A stretch of DNA of 64,000 nucleotides, from assembly GCA_002300355.1 (NCBI GenBank), contig NSGV01000001.1, positions 4,030,001 through 4,094,000 of the forward strand, given 5' to 3'. The position numbers and the translations under genes were made by a program. The notes below the pieces were generated by a model. That model saw nothing but the letters and a program-made list of their open reading frames with translations. It searched no databases and had not been told where the DNA came from. Source of the stretch: Streptomyces sp. TLI_235. Its GTDB lineage: Bacteria > Actinomycetota > Actinomycetes > Streptomycetales > Streptomycetaceae. Below are positions 33,988-42,859 of the stretch, piece after piece; the stretch's first letter is position 1; every line of letters starts with the position of its first letter.

Positions 33988-36201
33988 TCAGCGGTGGGGC
34001 CGGCCGGTGTTGCCGCCGAAGGTGCCGGGCGGCAGGGTGAAGCCGCCGTTGATCAGGCCGGTGCCGTTGCCGTTCCCGTTGCCGCCGTTGGCGTTGCCGG
34101 TGGGCGGCGGCTCCGGGCTCTCGGTGGGCGTCGGGTTGGCCTCGGGGACGGCCACGGTCTGGAACGTGCTGCGCTTGGTGCCGACCAGCACGTCGTTCAT
34201 GGCCTTCTGCCAGATCGGGCCGGGGCCGTCGGCGCCGTACACGGAGGAGTAGTACCGGCCGCCGATGCGGATGTCGCGCATGGAGACGTTGCCGGTGGGG
34301 CCGCCGAGCCAGACCGAGGTGGCCAGGTCCGGGGTGTAGCCGGTGAACCAGGCGGCGTAGCGCTTGTCGGTGGTACCGGTCTTGCCGGCGATCTGGCGGC
34401 CGTCCGAGATGTTGATCCCGGAGGCGGTGCCCTTCTCGGTCACGCCGAGCAGCAGGGTGTTGATGCCGTCGGCGGTGGTCTCGGCCATCGCCTGGGTGCA
34501 GTCGGCCTTCGGCACCGGGAGCTTCTTGTTGTCGGCGTTGACCATCGAGGTGATCGCGATCGGCTTGCAGTACTTGCCACGGGAGGCGAAGGCGGCGTAG
34601 GCGCTGGCCATGGTGAGCGGGCTGACCTCCTGGGTGCCGAGCACCATGGAGGGGACCTGCTTGATCGGGCTGCCGTTGGCGAGCTTGCCGATGCCGAGCT
34701 TGGTGGCCATCTGCTTCATCGCGCAGAGGCCGACCTCCTCCTCCATCTGCACGAAGTAGGTGTTGACCGACTTCGCCATGGCGTCCCTGAGGGCGTACGG
34801 ACCCTGCTCGCCGGAGCTCTCGTTCTCGACCGGGACGCCCTTCTCGTTCCAGGTGCCGTCGCAGGTGGTCATCCGCGGGTAGGTCATCTGGTACGGGGAG
34901 GGGTACTGCTGGTCTATCGGGACCCCGCTCTCCAGGGCGGCCGCGGCGAGGATCGGCTTGAAGGTCGAACCCGGGGCGAAGCCGTTGCCGCCGCCCATGG
35001 CGGCGTCGACGTTGAGGTTGAGGACGGTCTGGTTCTGCTTGGAGTCCAGGCCGTACGGGCGGGTCTGGGCCATCGCGAGGATCTCGCCGGTGCCGGGCTT
35101 GACCATGGTCATCGCGGCGGAGACCGAGTCGGTCACCTTGACCCTGCTGGTGACCGCGTTGTGCGCGGCCTCCTGCTTGTCCGGGTCGATGGTCGTGTAG
35201 ATCTTGAGGCCGCCCTGGCTCCAGAGCTTCTGGCGCTCGGCGGCCGTCTTGCCGAAGACCGGGTCCTGCTTGACCACGTGGCGGACGTAGTCGCAGAAGA
35301 AGCCCATCCCCGCCTGGGCCGTGATGCAGCCGTTGAGGGGCTCCTTGTACGCGATGCCGAGCGGTGCGGCCAGGGCCTCCTTGGCCTGCTCCGGGGTGAT
35401 GTGCTTGTACTCCAGCATCTTGTTGATCACGGTGTCCCGGCGGGCCTGCGCGGCCTTGGGGTGCAGGATCGGGTCGTACGCCGAGGGGTTCTGCACCAGG
35501 CCGGCCAGCATGGCGGCCTCGGGGATCGTGAGGTCCTTGGCGCTCTTGCTGAAGTAGCGGCTGGAGGCGGCCTCGATGCCGTACGCCTGGTGCCCGTAGA
35601 AGGTGATGTTGAGGTAGTTGGTGAGGATCTGGTCCTTGGTCAGGTCCTCTTCCAGCTTGATGGCGATCTTCAGTTCCTTGACCTTGCGGCCCAGGCTCTT
35701 GCGGGTGGCGTCCAGGAAGGCGTCCTGGTTGTCGCCGGCCTGCTCGACGAAGACGTTCTTCACGTACTGCTGGGTCAGCGTGGAGGCGCCCTGGGTCGCG
35801 GACCCGGCCTCGGCGTTCTTGGTGACGGCGCGCAGCACGCCCTTGAGGTCGACGGCGCCGTGCTCGTAGAACCGGTTGTCCTCGATGTCCACCTGGGCCT
35901 GGCGCATGATCGGCGCCATCTGCTCCTTGGTGAGGATGGTGCGGTCGCGGTCGTAGACCTTGGCGATCACGCCGCCCTTGGAGTCGTAGATCGTCGACGC
36001 CTGGGAGAGCGCGGGGGTGGTGAAGTCGCTCGGGATGTCGTCGAAGCTGTCGGCGGTGTCCTTGGCGGTCAGGCCGAGCGCGCCCACGGCGGGCAGGGCC
36101 ATGCCGGCCACCAGGATCCCGGCCAGCACGCTGGTGCCGAGGAGCTTGATGCCGAGGCCTGCCTTGTCGAGTGCGGATCCCGCGGGTCGCTGCGTCGCCA
36201 T
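33988..36201 (-). CDS. bifunctional penicillin-binding protein (transglycosylase/transpeptidase, PonA2-like)
   Basis: 737 residues from ATG 36201. A membrane anchor lies at about 19-42. The glycosyltransferase 51 domain (about 85-260) has its catalytic Glu in EDNRFYEH (E107) and the STLTQQYVKN motif. The transpeptidase domain has SxxK as GSTFKP (Ser about 411), SVN (about 480) and KTGTT (about 608). A Pro/Asn/Gly-rich tail follows. It polymerises and crosslinks peptidoglycan outside the membrane. As in mycobacteria (ponA2 next to whiB4), it diverges from a WhiB-type gene; the 400-base gap holds a perfect inverted repeat at 36294-36315. Confidence 0.95.
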   Translation of the reverse strand: MATQRPAGSALDKAGLGIKLLGTSVLAGILVAGMALPAVGALGLTAKDTADSFDDIPSDFTTPALSQASTIYDSKGGVIAKVYDRDRTILTKEQMAPIMRQAQVDIEDNRFYEHGAVDLKGVLRAVTKNAEAGSATQGASTLTQQYVKNVFVEQAGDNQDAFLDATRKSLGRKVKELKIAIKLEEDLTKDQILTNYLNITFYGHQAYGIEAASSRYFSKSAKDLTIPEAAMLAGLVQNPSAYDPILHPKAAQARRDTVINKMLEYKHITPEQAKEALAAPLGIAYKEPLNGCITAQAGMGFFCDYVRHVVKQDPVFGKTAAERQKLWSQGGLKIYTTIDPDKQEAAHNAVTSRVKVTDSVSAAMTMVKPGTGEILAMAQTRPYGLDSKQNQTVLNLNVDAAMGGGNGFAPGSTFKPILAAAALESGVPIDQQYPSPYQMTYPRMTTCDGTWNEKGVPVENESSGEQGPYALRDAMAKSVNTYFVQMEEEVGLCAMKQMATKLGIGKLANGSPIKQVPSMVLGTQEVSPLTMASAYAAFASRGKYCKPIAITSMVNADNKKLPVPKADCTQAMAETTADGINTLLLGVTEKGTASGINISDGRQIAGKTGTTDKRYAAWFTGYTPDLATSVWLGGPTGNVSMRDIRIGGRYYSSVYGADGPGPIWQKAMNDVLVGTKRSTFQTVAVPEANPTPTESPEPPPTGNANGGNGNGNGTGLINGGFTLPPGTFGGNTGRPHR

Positions 36202-36602
36202 GGGGAGAACACTACGTCGCCGATTCCCGTACAGGGGGGCAGGTGTTCGCCTACGCTTGTCACAGAACTGCGACAGCTTCTCTCTGTTCATCATCATCAC
36301 TCTTGTGAGTGATGAGGTTTGTCCGGTTTGGGACGCTTTGTTGTCGCCTGTCCCGGTGTGGCGAGCGGTGCCTGATTGCGCAGTGTGACGAAAGTGGCAT
36401 AACCGGTCCTGGCAAGCCTCGCGACCTGCGATCACTCCAACGAGTGAGCTTCCGGGCACCCATAGTCCGATCGGGCCATCTGAGATTGGGCCCGAAGGGG
36501 CTGTTGCTCGCTGCCGTTCTTCCGTAACGTCCTCAACTGGCAGCGGTGAATATGCCGTTGCCGCCGTGGGGGAGCCCCGATTCGGGAGAGGACGGCGCCG
36601 AA
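36202..36602. promoter_or_regulatory. divergent PBP / wblA control region
   Basis: 401 bases between the PBP and wblA starts. It is less GC-rich than its surroundings, suggesting promoters in both directions. The most striking element is a 22-base perfect inverted repeat (TCATCACTC, TTGT, GAGTGATGA) at 36294-36315, described separately. No -35/-10 pair could be assigned with confidence. Confidence 0.7.
36294..36315. promoter_or_regulatory. perfect 22-base inverted repeat, candidate operator
   Basis: Two 9-base arms (36294-36302 and 36307-36315) around a TTGT spacer, about 95 bases upstream of the PBP start and about 290 bases upstream of the chosen wblA start. Arms contain GTGATGA, a form suited to a dimeric GntR- or MarR-type regulator. 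Which protein binds is unknown. Confidence 0.6.
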
Positions 36603-36926
36603 ATGGGCTGGGTGGACGACTGGAGTGCGCAGGCGGCCTGCCGCACGAGTGATCCGGACGAGCTGTTCGTGCAGGGGGCGGCACAGAATCGCGCCAAGGC
36701 CGTGTGCAGCGGCTGTCCGGTGCGCACCGAGTGCCTCGCCGACGCACTGGACAACCGGGTGGAGTTCGGCGTCTGGGGAGGGATGACCGAGCGCGAGCGC
36801 AGGGCACTGCTCCGCCGCAGGCCCACGGTGGTCTCGTGGCGCCGGCTGCTGGAGACGGCCCGCACCGAGTACGAGGCCTCGCTGGCCACCGGTGTGGTGC
36901 TGACGGACTACGCGCAGGCGGGCTGA
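36603..36926 (+). CDS. wblA: WhiB-family Fe-S regulator WblA
   Basis: 107 residues from ATG 36603 (MGWVDDWSAQAACR), the start that matches known WblA proteins; GAGAGGA lies about 10 bases upstream. In-frame starts at 36546 and 36552 would add 17-19 residues. Four iron-sulfur cysteines are at 13, 35, 38 and 44, the GVWGG turn at 56-60, and a basic C-terminal DNA-binding tail (RRALLRRRP). WblA is a global repressor of antibiotic production and needed for sporulation in Streptomyces; WhiB4 is the mycobacterial equivalent at the same locus. It sits between the PBP and the two Get3-like ATPases. Confidence 0.95.
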   Translation: MGWVDDWSAQAACRTSDPDELFVQGAAQNRAKAVCSGCPVRTECLADALDNRVEFGVWGGMTERERRALLRRRPTVVSWRRLLETARTEYEASLATGVVLTDYAQAG

Positions 36927-36983
36927 CGGGGCGGCGGGCCGACGGTCCGCCGCCGGCGGCACACCACCACACCTGGCGGGCGC

Positions 36984-38174
36984 TCAGCTCACCGCGCCCG
37001 CGGGGTCGGTGGCTCCCAGGCGGTCCCCGATGACTCGCAGCCCGTCCAGGTCGTGAACATCGCCGGCCAGCGCAGCCACCTCGACGATCGGTACGTCCGG
37101 GTAGACCGACACGAACCTGTCCCGGGTGCGCCGCTCCCGCGCCATGATCTGCACCCGCTCGGCGTGCAGCCGCAGCAGCCCGGCCGCCAGCGTCTCCGCG
37201 GCCACCGTCGACGTCTGCGAACCGTTCTCCTCCAGCGCCTCCGCCGCCGCCAGCGCCCGCTCCGCGGTCAGCTGCGGCGCCCCCGTGCCGTGCACCCGGT
37301 TGAGCACCAGCCCGGCCAGCGGCATCTCGTCCGCGGCCAGCCGGTCCACGAAGTACGCCGCCTCCCGCAGCGCGTCCCGCTCCGGTGCGGCCACCACCAG
37401 GAACGCCGTCCCCGGCGCCTTGAGCAACTGGTACGTACGGTCGGCGCGCTCCCGGAAACCGCCGAACATCGAGTCCATCGCCGAGACGAAGGTCTGGATG
37501 TCGGTCAGCAGCTGGGCGCCGAAGATCTTGCCGAGCGTGCCGGTGAGCAGGCCCACCCCCACGTTCAGGAACTTCATCGCGCTGCGCCCGCCGACCTTGG
37601 CCGGCGCCGTCAGCAGCCGGATCAGCTTCCCGTCCAGGAAGGAGCCCAGTCGGCTCGGCGCGTCCAGGAAGTCCAGCGCGGACCGGGACGGCGGGGTGTC
37701 GACCACGATCAGGTCCCAGCGGTCCTCGGCCCGCAGCTGGCCGAGCTTCTCCATCGCCATGTACTCCTGCGTGCCCGCGAAGCCGGCCGACAGGGACTGG
37801 TAGAACGGGTTCGCCAGGATCGCCTTCGCCCGCTCCGGCTCGGCGTGGGCCAGCACGACCTCGTCGAAGGTCCGCTTCATGTCGAGCATCATGGCCTGCA
37901 GCTCGCCGGGCCCCTGGGCGCCCTTGACCACCCGCGGGGTGTTGTCCAGCTCGGTCAGGCCCATCGACTGCGCCAGCCGGCGGGCCGGGTCGATCGTCAG
38001 CACCACGACCTTCCGCCCGCGCTCCGCAGCCCGCAGCCCGATGGCCGCCGCGGTCGTCGTCTTGCCGACACCGCCGGAGCCGCAGCACACCACGATCCGG
38101 GTCTCCGGGTCGTCGATCAGCGCGTCCACGTCCAGCGCGGAGGTCGTGCGGTCGCCGCTCGTGCCCGTCGTCAT
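36984..38174 (-). CDS. ArsA/Get3-like ATPase, second copy (BagB-like)
   Basis: 396 residues from ATG 38174, overlapping the first ATPase stop by 4 bases (ATGA). The deviant Walker A GSGGVGKTT (about 33-41) carries the signature lysine region; the switch segment is VVLTIDPARRLAQSMGL, followed by VVDTPPSRSALDFLDAPSRL. The protein belongs to the SIMIBI ArsA/Get3 class. In M. tuberculosis the equivalent Rv3679-Rv3680 pair has been called BagA/BagB and proposed to act as Get3-like ATPases rather than arsenite pumps. It converges on wblA. Confidence 0.93.
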   Translation of the reverse strand: MTTGTSGDRTTSALDVDALIDDPETRIVVCCGSGGVGKTTTAAAIGLRAAERGRKVVVLTIDPARRLAQSMGLTELDNTPRVVKGAQGPGELQAMMLDMKRTFDEVVLAHAEPERAKAILANPFYQSLSAGFAGTQEYMAMEKLGQLRAEDRWDLIVVDTPPSRSALDFLDAPSRLGSFLDGKLIRLLTAPAKVGGRSAMKFLNVGVGLLTGTLGKIFGAQLLTDIQTFVSAMDSMFGGFRERADRTYQLLKAPGTAFLVVAAPERDALREAAYFVDRLAADEMPLAGLVLNRVHGTGAPQLTAERALAAAEALEENGSQTSTVAAETLAAGLLRLHAERVQIMARERRTRDRFVSVYPDVPIVEVAALAGDVHDLDGLRVIGDRLGATDPAGAVS

Positions 38175-39238
38175 GCCGCCCCCTGCCGCTTCAGCTCGCC
38201 CGCCAGCCGGTACAGCCCGCCCAGGTCCACGCCCTCGCCCAGCAGCGGCAGTTCGTAGGTCGGCAGCTTCGCCTGCTGCAGGTCCGCGCGCTGCGCACGC
38301 TCCAGCTCGACCCGCTCGGCGTGCTCCCTGGCCTGCTCCAGCAGCGGGCCGAGCAGCGGCTCCACCGCCGCCCGCACGGTCTCCGGCTTGCGCGAGCGGC
38401 CGCCCAGCCCGGCCTCGCCGAGTGCCAGGGCGACCTCCTCCCGGTGGTCGCCGTCGACCGCGGCCACCGCGGCCGCGTCCAGCACCGGGGGCCGGACCAT
38501 GTTGACCATCACCCCGCCCACCGGCAGCTGCGCGGCCCGCAGGTCGGCGATGCCGTCCACGGTCTCCTGCACCGGCATCTCCTCCAGCAGCGTCACGAAG
38601 TGCACCGCCGTCTCCGGGGACTTCAGCACCCGCATCACGGCCTGCGCCTGACCGTGGATCGGACCGAACCTGGCCAGCCCGGCCACCTCCTCGTTGACGT
38701 TGAGGAAGCGGGTGAGGCGCCCGGTGGGCGGCGCGTCCATCACGATCGCGTCGTACGCCCGGCGGCCGTCCGGGCCCTTGCGCCGGGCCGCCTCGCAGGC
38801 CTTGCCGGTCAGCAGGACGTCCCGCACGCCCGGTGCGACGGTGGTCGCGAAGTCGACGAAGCCGACCTTCTGCAGGGCCTTCCCGGCCCGGCCCAGCTTG
38901 TAGAACATGTCCAGGTACTCGAGCAGCGCCAGCTCGGTGTCGATCGCCAGCGCGTACACCTCGCCCTGCCCGCCGCCGGGCAGGCCCAGCCGGGCCTGCG
39001 AGACGCTGGCGACCTTGCGCTCCTCGTACGGCAGCGCCGCCACCCCGAACAGCTCGGCGATGCCCTGGCGGCCCTCGACCTCGATCAGCAGCGTCCGGCC
39101 GCCCTCGGCCGCCAGCGCCAGCGCCAGCGCCGCCGCGACGGTGGTCTTCCCGGTGCCGCCCTTGCCGCTGACGACGTGCAGCCGGACCCCCTCCCAGTCG
39201 GGGTCGGCCTGCGCCGATGGGCCGGGGGTGCTCGCCAC
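38171..39238 (-). CDS. ArsA/Get3-like ATPase, first copy (BagA-like)
   Basis: 355 residues from GTG 39238 with a GGAG site upstream. P-loop GKGGTGKTT (about 24-32), then LLIEVEGRQGIAELFG, and IVMDAPPTGRLTRFLNV as switch II. It is the upstream half of a translationally coupled ATPase pair. The two proteins probably form a heteromer. Divergent from the DUF4177-like gene by about 230 bases, as in the mycobacterial locus. Confidence 0.93.
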   Translation of the reverse strand: MASTPGPSAQADPDWEGVRLHVVSGKGGTGKTTVAAALALALAAEGGRTLLIEVEGRQGIAELFGVAALPYEERKVASVSQARLGLPGGGQGEVYALAIDTELALLEYLDMFYKLGRAGKALQKVGFVDFATTVAPGVRDVLLTGKACEAARRKGPDGRRAYDAIVMDAPPTGRLTRFLNVNEEVAGLARFGPIHGQAQAVMRVLKSPETAVHFVTLLEEMPVQETVDGIADLRAAQLPVGGVMVNMVRPPVLDAAAVAAVDGDHREEVALALGEAGLGGRSRKPETVRAAVEPLLGPLLEQAREHAERVELERAQRADLQQAKLPTYELPLLGEGVDLGGLYRLAGELKRQGAA

Positions 39239-39467
39239 GCTCCGTCTCCGTCCTGCGTCGACCGGGCACCGTCGCGGGTGCCCCCTTCCTGGCGAGAGTA
39301 ACCAGCCGCGGCCGCCGATGGCGGGACCATCCGGGTGCCCGGCCGGAATCATGCCCCCTTTGTGTCCCACCTCACACCGCGGCCCCCCGGAGGCAACCGG
39401 CCGGGGGCCCGGCCGCGGGCCCCGTGGCGTCGCCGGGCCGGACGGCGGGACGGTCTAGAGTCACCCC

Positions 39468-39626
39468 ATGACCAAGTGGGAATACGTCACCGTGCCGCTT
39501 CTCGTGCACGCCACCAAGCAGATCCTGGACACCTGGGGCGAGGACGGCTGGGAGCTCGTCCAGGTCGTTCCCGGCCCGAACAACCCCGAGCAGCTCGTGG
39601 CCTACCTCAAGCGGGAGAAGAGCTGA
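39468..39626 (+). CDS. DUF4177-like small protein (Rv3678A-type)
   Basis: 52 residues from ATG 39468: starts MTKWEYVTVPLL, then DTWGEDGWELVQVVPGPN. The short WEY...DGWELV pattern is that of DUF4177-like proteins and the equivalent sits at the same place in M. tuberculosis (Rv3678A). Its stop overlaps the RidA start by one base (TGATG), so the two are coupled. Function unknown. Confidence 0.87.
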   Translation: MTKWEYVTVPLLVHATKQILDTWGEDGWELVQVVPGPNNPEQLVAYLKREKS

Positions 39627-40096
39627 TGAGCAAGGTTGAGGAGAAGCTGGCCGAGCTCGGCCTGACCCTCCCCGACGTGGCGCCGCCGGTCGCCGCCTAC
39701 GTGCCGGCCGTCCGCTCCGGCGACTACGTGTTCACCTCCGGCCAGCTGCCCATGGTGGCCGGCAAGCTGCAGCACACCGGCAAGGTCGGCGCCGAGATCA
39801 CGCCCGAGCGCGCCAAGGCGCTGGCACAGATCTGCGCGCTGAACTCGCTCGCCGCGGTCAAGTCCGTGATCGGCGACCTCGACCGCGTCGAGCAGGTCGT
39901 CAAGGTGGTCGGCTTCGTCGCCTCCGCCGCCGACTTCACCGGCCAGCCCGCCGTCGTCAACGGCGCCAGCGAGCTGCTCGGCGAGGTGCTCGGCGCGGCC
40001 GGCGTGCACGCCCGCAGCGCGGTCGGCGTCGCCGTCCTGCCGCTGGACGCCCCGGTCGAGGTCGAGATCCAGGTCCGGGTCCGCGCCGAGGCCTGA
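39626..40096 (+). CDS. RidA family protein
   Basis: 156 residues from ATG 39626, coupled to the preceding small gene. RidA fold residues include YVFTSGQLPM, the KALAQICALNSLAAVKSVIG helix and VEIQVRVRAEA end. RidA enzymes hydrolyse reactive imine/enamine intermediates to ketoacids and ammonia. The position beside the DUF4177 gene matches Rv3678c. The longer-than-usual N-terminus (LAELGLTLPDVAPPVAAYVP) is typical of this actinobacterial subgroup. Confidence 0.94.
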   Translation: MSKVEEKLAELGLTLPDVAPPVAAYVPAVRSGDYVFTSGQLPMVAGKLQHTGKVGAEITPERAKALAQICALNSLAAVKSVIGDLDRVEQVVKVVGFVASAADFTGQPAVVNGASELLGEVLGAAGVHARSAVGVAVLPLDAPVEVEIQVRVRAEA

Positions 40097-40165
40097 GCCC
40101 GCGAGGAGCGCCGGGTGGGGGTGGGCTCTGTCCAACCCCACCCCCGCCCGCTTAGCATCCGGGGC

Positions 40166-41026
40166 ATGGATGATCGTGCACCGTCGCCCCCCATGCCGCC
40201 GGGCTGGCCCGCCCGCATCCGGGCGGTCGCGGCCGGCGAGCTGACGCCGGCCGAGCCCCGGCGCGCGGCCACCGTCGTGCTGCTGCGCGACACCGCCGAC
40301 GGGCCCGAGGCCTACCTGCTGCGCCGCCGCACCTCGATGGCGTTCGCAGCCGGCATGTACGCCTACCCCGGCGGCGGCGTCGACCCCCGGGACGCCGACG
40401 CCGAGATCGCCTGGGCCGGCCCCTCGCCCGAGGAGTGGGGCGAGCGCCTCGGCCTGGACGCCCGCACCGCCCAGGCCGTGGTCTGCGCGGCCGTCCGCGA
40501 GACCTTCGAGGAGGCCGGTGTGCTGCTCGCCGGCCCCGACGCCGGCGCCACCGCCGAGGCCCGCGACTGGTCCGCCGAGCGGGCCGCGCTGGAGGCCCGC
40601 GAACTCTCCTTCGCCGAGTTCCTGTACAAGCACGGCCTGGTGCTGCGCAGCGATCTGCTCGGCGGCTGGGCCCGCTGGATCACCCCGGAGTTCGAGGAGC
40701 GCCGCTTCGACACCTGGTTCTTCGTGGCGGCGATGCCCGCCGGCCAGTTGGCGGCCGACCAGGTCGGCGAGGCCGACCGGGTCGCCTGGCTGGCGCCCGC
40801 CGAGGCCGTCGCCGGGTACGCCGAGGGCCGCTACGGCATGCTGCCCCCGACCGTGACCGTGCTGCGCGAGCTGCTGCCGGTGCGGACCGCCGCCGAGGCC
40901 CTGGAGGCCGCCGGGCGGCGCACCGTCGCACCGGTGCTCGGCCGCGCCGAGGTCGCCGGCGACCGAATGACCGTCCGCTGGCCCGGGTATGACGAGCTGA
41001 CCATCGACGGAGACTTCCCGGCGTGA
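40166..41026 (+). CDS. NUDIX hydrolase (NUDT19-like)
   Basis: 286 residues from ATG 40166; ATG 40193 is an alternative. The Nudix box is split: YPGGGVDPRDADAE is followed by an insert of about 40 residues before AVRETFEEAGVLLAG, as in NUDT19-type CoA and nucleotide diphosphatases. The catalytic REx2EE is intact. It lies between RidA and the beta-lactamase-fold hydrolase. Substrate (CoA esters or nucleotide sugars) is inferred from the subfamily only. Confidence 0.9.
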   Translation: MDDRAPSPPMPPGWPARIRAVAAGELTPAEPRRAATVVLLRDTADGPEAYLLRRRTSMAFAAGMYAYPGGGVDPRDADAEIAWAGPSPEEWGERLGLDARTAQAVVCAAVRETFEEAGVLLAGPDAGATAEARDWSAERAALEARELSFAEFLYKHGLVLRSDLLGGWARWITPEFEERRFDTWFFVAAMPAGQLAADQVGEADRVAWLAPAEAVAGYAEGRYGMLPPTVTVLRELLPVRTAAEALEAAGRRTVAPVLGRAEVAGDRMTVRWPGYDELTIDGDFPA

Positions 41027-41072
41027 TCCCCACGCCGGGCGCACCGACAGACACACGGAAGGACACTGGCCG

Positions 41073-41240
41073 ATGACCCACAACGACGTGGCTCGCCGGA
41101 CGGCACACGACCTGCCCGCCCGCAGCATCCACCCGAGGACCGTCGCCTGCGACGGCGAGGCCGAGGAGCGCCCGGCCCCGCGAAGGCTGACCCGCGCGCT
41201 GCCGGTGCGCGAACTGGTGCGCGGCGAGGGCGGCCGGTGA
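41073..41240 (+). CDS. short coupled ORF (55 aa)
   Basis: 55 residues from ATG 41073 behind GGAAGGACA. It is basic (PRRLTRALPVRELVRGEGGR) and ends with a TGA overlapping the GTG of the next gene by 4 bases (41237-41240). The good ribosome site and tight overlap suggest a real translated leader or small protein. No family recognised. Confidence 0.62.
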   Translation: MTHNDVARRTAHDLPARSIHPRTVACDGEAEERPAPRRLTRALPVRELVRGEGGR

Positions 41241-42058
41241 GCGGTCTCCTTCCGGGCGACCCCGCCGCCACCGTCGGCGGCGGGGCCACCCCGCGGGCGC
41301 TCTGCGTGCTGGCGCCCAACCCCTCCCCGATGACCCTCGACGGCACCAACACCTGGCTGCTGTCCGAACCCGGCTCGGACCTCGCCGTCGTCGTCGACCC
41401 GGGCCCGCTCGACGAGGGCCACCTGCGCCGGGTGATCGACGCCGCCGAGGAGCAGGGCAAGCGGATCGCCCTCACCCTGCTCACCCACGGCCACCACGAC
41501 CACGCCGAGAGCGCGGCCCGCTTCGCCGAACTCACCGGCACCCATGTGCGCGCGCTGGACCCGGCCCTGCGCCTCGGCGACGAGGGCCTTCGGCACGGCG
41601 AGATGCTGGAGGTCGGCGGGCTGGAGATCCGGGTCGTCGGCACCCCCGGGCACACCGCGGACTCGCTGACCTTCCACCTGCCCGCGGACGGCGCGATCCT
41701 CACCGGCGACACCGTGCTCGGCCGCGGCACCACGATGGTCGCCCACCCGGACGGCCGGCTCGGCGACTACCTCGACTCACTGCGCCACCTGCACACCATG
41801 GCGGCCGAGCACGGCGTACGGACGGTGCTGCCCGGGCACGGCCCCGTCCTGGCGGACGCGCTCGGCGCCGTCGACTACTACCTGGCCCACCGGGCGGCCC
41901 GGCTCGCCCAGGTGGAGACGGCGGTGGAGGCGGGCTGTCGCACCGCCGCCGAGGTGGTCGCCCGGGTGTACGCGGACGTGGACAAGGCCCTGTGGCCGGC
42001 CGCCGAACTGTCGGTCCGGGCCCAGATCGGCTACCTGGAGGACCACGGGCTCATCTAG
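41237..42058 (+). CDS. MBL-fold metallo-hydrolase
   Basis: 273 residues from GTG 41237, coupled to the short ORF. The metal ligands are clear: LTHGHHDHAES (HxHxDH, about 83-93), GTPGHTADSL, LTGDTVLGRG and LPGHGPV. The C-terminal helices match the lactamase-B-like (LACTB2/glyoxalase II-type) family and Rv3677c at the same locus. Likely a zinc hydrolase of thioesters, lactones or RNA; the substrate is not known. Its end faces crp, with a terminator between. Confidence 0.94.
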   Translation: MSGLLPGDPAATVGGGATPRALCVLAPNPSPMTLDGTNTWLLSEPGSDLAVVVDPGPLDEGHLRRVIDAAEEQGKRIALTLLTHGHHDHAESAARFAELTGTHVRALDPALRLGDEGLRHGEMLEVGGLEIRVVGTPGHTADSLTFHLPADGAILTGDTVLGRGTTMVAHPDGRLGDYLDSLRHLHTMAAEHGVRTVLPGHGPVLADALGAVDYYLAHRAARLAQVETAVEAGCRTAAEVVARVYADVDKALWPAAELSVRAQIGYLEDHGLI

Positions 42059-42103
42059 CCCACCCTGAACGCCCCCGCCCGGGAACGCCCGGGAAACGGC
42101 GAA

Positions 42104-42127
42104 GGGCGGCCCCGGGTGGGGCCGCCC
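42104..42127. terminator. bidirectional terminator between MBL hydrolase and crp
   Basis: Perfect 10-base stem (GGGCGGCCCC at 42104-42113 with 42118-42127) and GGGT loop between two convergent genes. Confidence 0.83.
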
Positions 42128-42163
42128 CTGTGCGGGCCGTGCGGGCCGTGCCGGGCCCAGGCG

Positions 42164-42838
42164 TCAGCGCGAGCGGCGGGAGAGGCGCTCGACGTCCATC
42201 AGGACGACCGCGCGGGCCTCCAGCTTCAGCCAGCCGCGGCCGGCGAAGTCGGCCAGCGCCTTGTTGACGGTCTCGCGGGAGGCGCCGACCAGCTGGGCCA
42301 GCTCCTCCTGGGTGAGGTCGTGGGAGACGTGGATGCCCTCCTCCGACTGCACGCCGAAGCGGCGGGAGAGGTCGAGCAGCGCCTTGGCGACACGGCCGGG
42401 CACGTCCGAGAAGACCAGGTCGGACATGACGTCGTTGGTGCGGCGCAGCCGGCGGGCGATCGCGCGCAGCAGCGCGATCGACACCTCGGGGCGGGCGTGC
42501 AGCAGCGGCAGCAGGTCGCCGTGACCGAGGCCGAGCAGCTTGACCTCGGTCAGCGCGGTGGCGGTGGCGGTGCGCGGACCCGGGTCGAAGAGCGACAGCT
42601 CGCCGATCATCTCGCTGGGGCCGAGCACGGCGAGCATGTTCTCGCGGCCGTCCGGCGAGGCGCGGTGCAGCTTCACCTTGCCCTCGACCACGACGTACAG
42701 CCGGTCGCCCGGGTCGCCCTCGTGGAACAGCGACTCGCCGCGGGCGAGGGTCACCTCGGTCATGGAAGCGCGCAGCTCGGCGGCCTGGTCGTCGTCGAGG
42801 GCCGCGAACAGCGCGGCGCGGCGAAGAACGTCGTCCAC
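42164..42838 (-). CDS. crp: cAMP receptor protein-type regulator Crp
   Basis: 224 residues, the length of S. coelicolor Crp, from GTG 42838 with AGGAGG close upstream. Cyclic-nucleotide domain with GEMIGELSLFDPGPRTATATA (Glu and Arg ligand contacts), a long C-helix (LLRAIARRLRRTNDVMS), then a winged HTH with LTQEELAQLVGASRETVNK. Crp controls germination, development and secondary metabolism in streptomycetes. A perfect 19-base inverted repeat at 42860-42878, just upstream of its start, is a candidate self-operator. Same locus as mycobacterial crp (Rv3676). Confidence 0.95.
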   Translation of the reverse strand: MDDVLRRAALFAALDDDQAAELRASMTEVTLARGESLFHEGDPGDRLYVVVEGKVKLHRASPDGRENMLAVLGPSEMIGELSLFDPGPRTATATALTEVKLLGLGHGDLLPLLHARPEVSIALLRAIARRLRRTNDVMSDLVFSDVPGRVAKALLDLSRRFGVQSEEGIHVSHDLTQEELAQLVGASRETVNKALADFAGRGWLKLEARAVVLMDVERLSRRSR

Positions 42839-42859
42839 GTGCTTCCTCCTGCATCGTCC

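Noticed and set aside
33988..38088. Single minus-strand open frame of 1366 codons running from the ArsA-like gene through wblA into the PBP gene
   Set aside because: It merges the wrong frame of the ATPase gene with the true PBP frame. The PBP has its own start at 36201 and the upstream part has no conserved features; high GC removes stop codons by chance.
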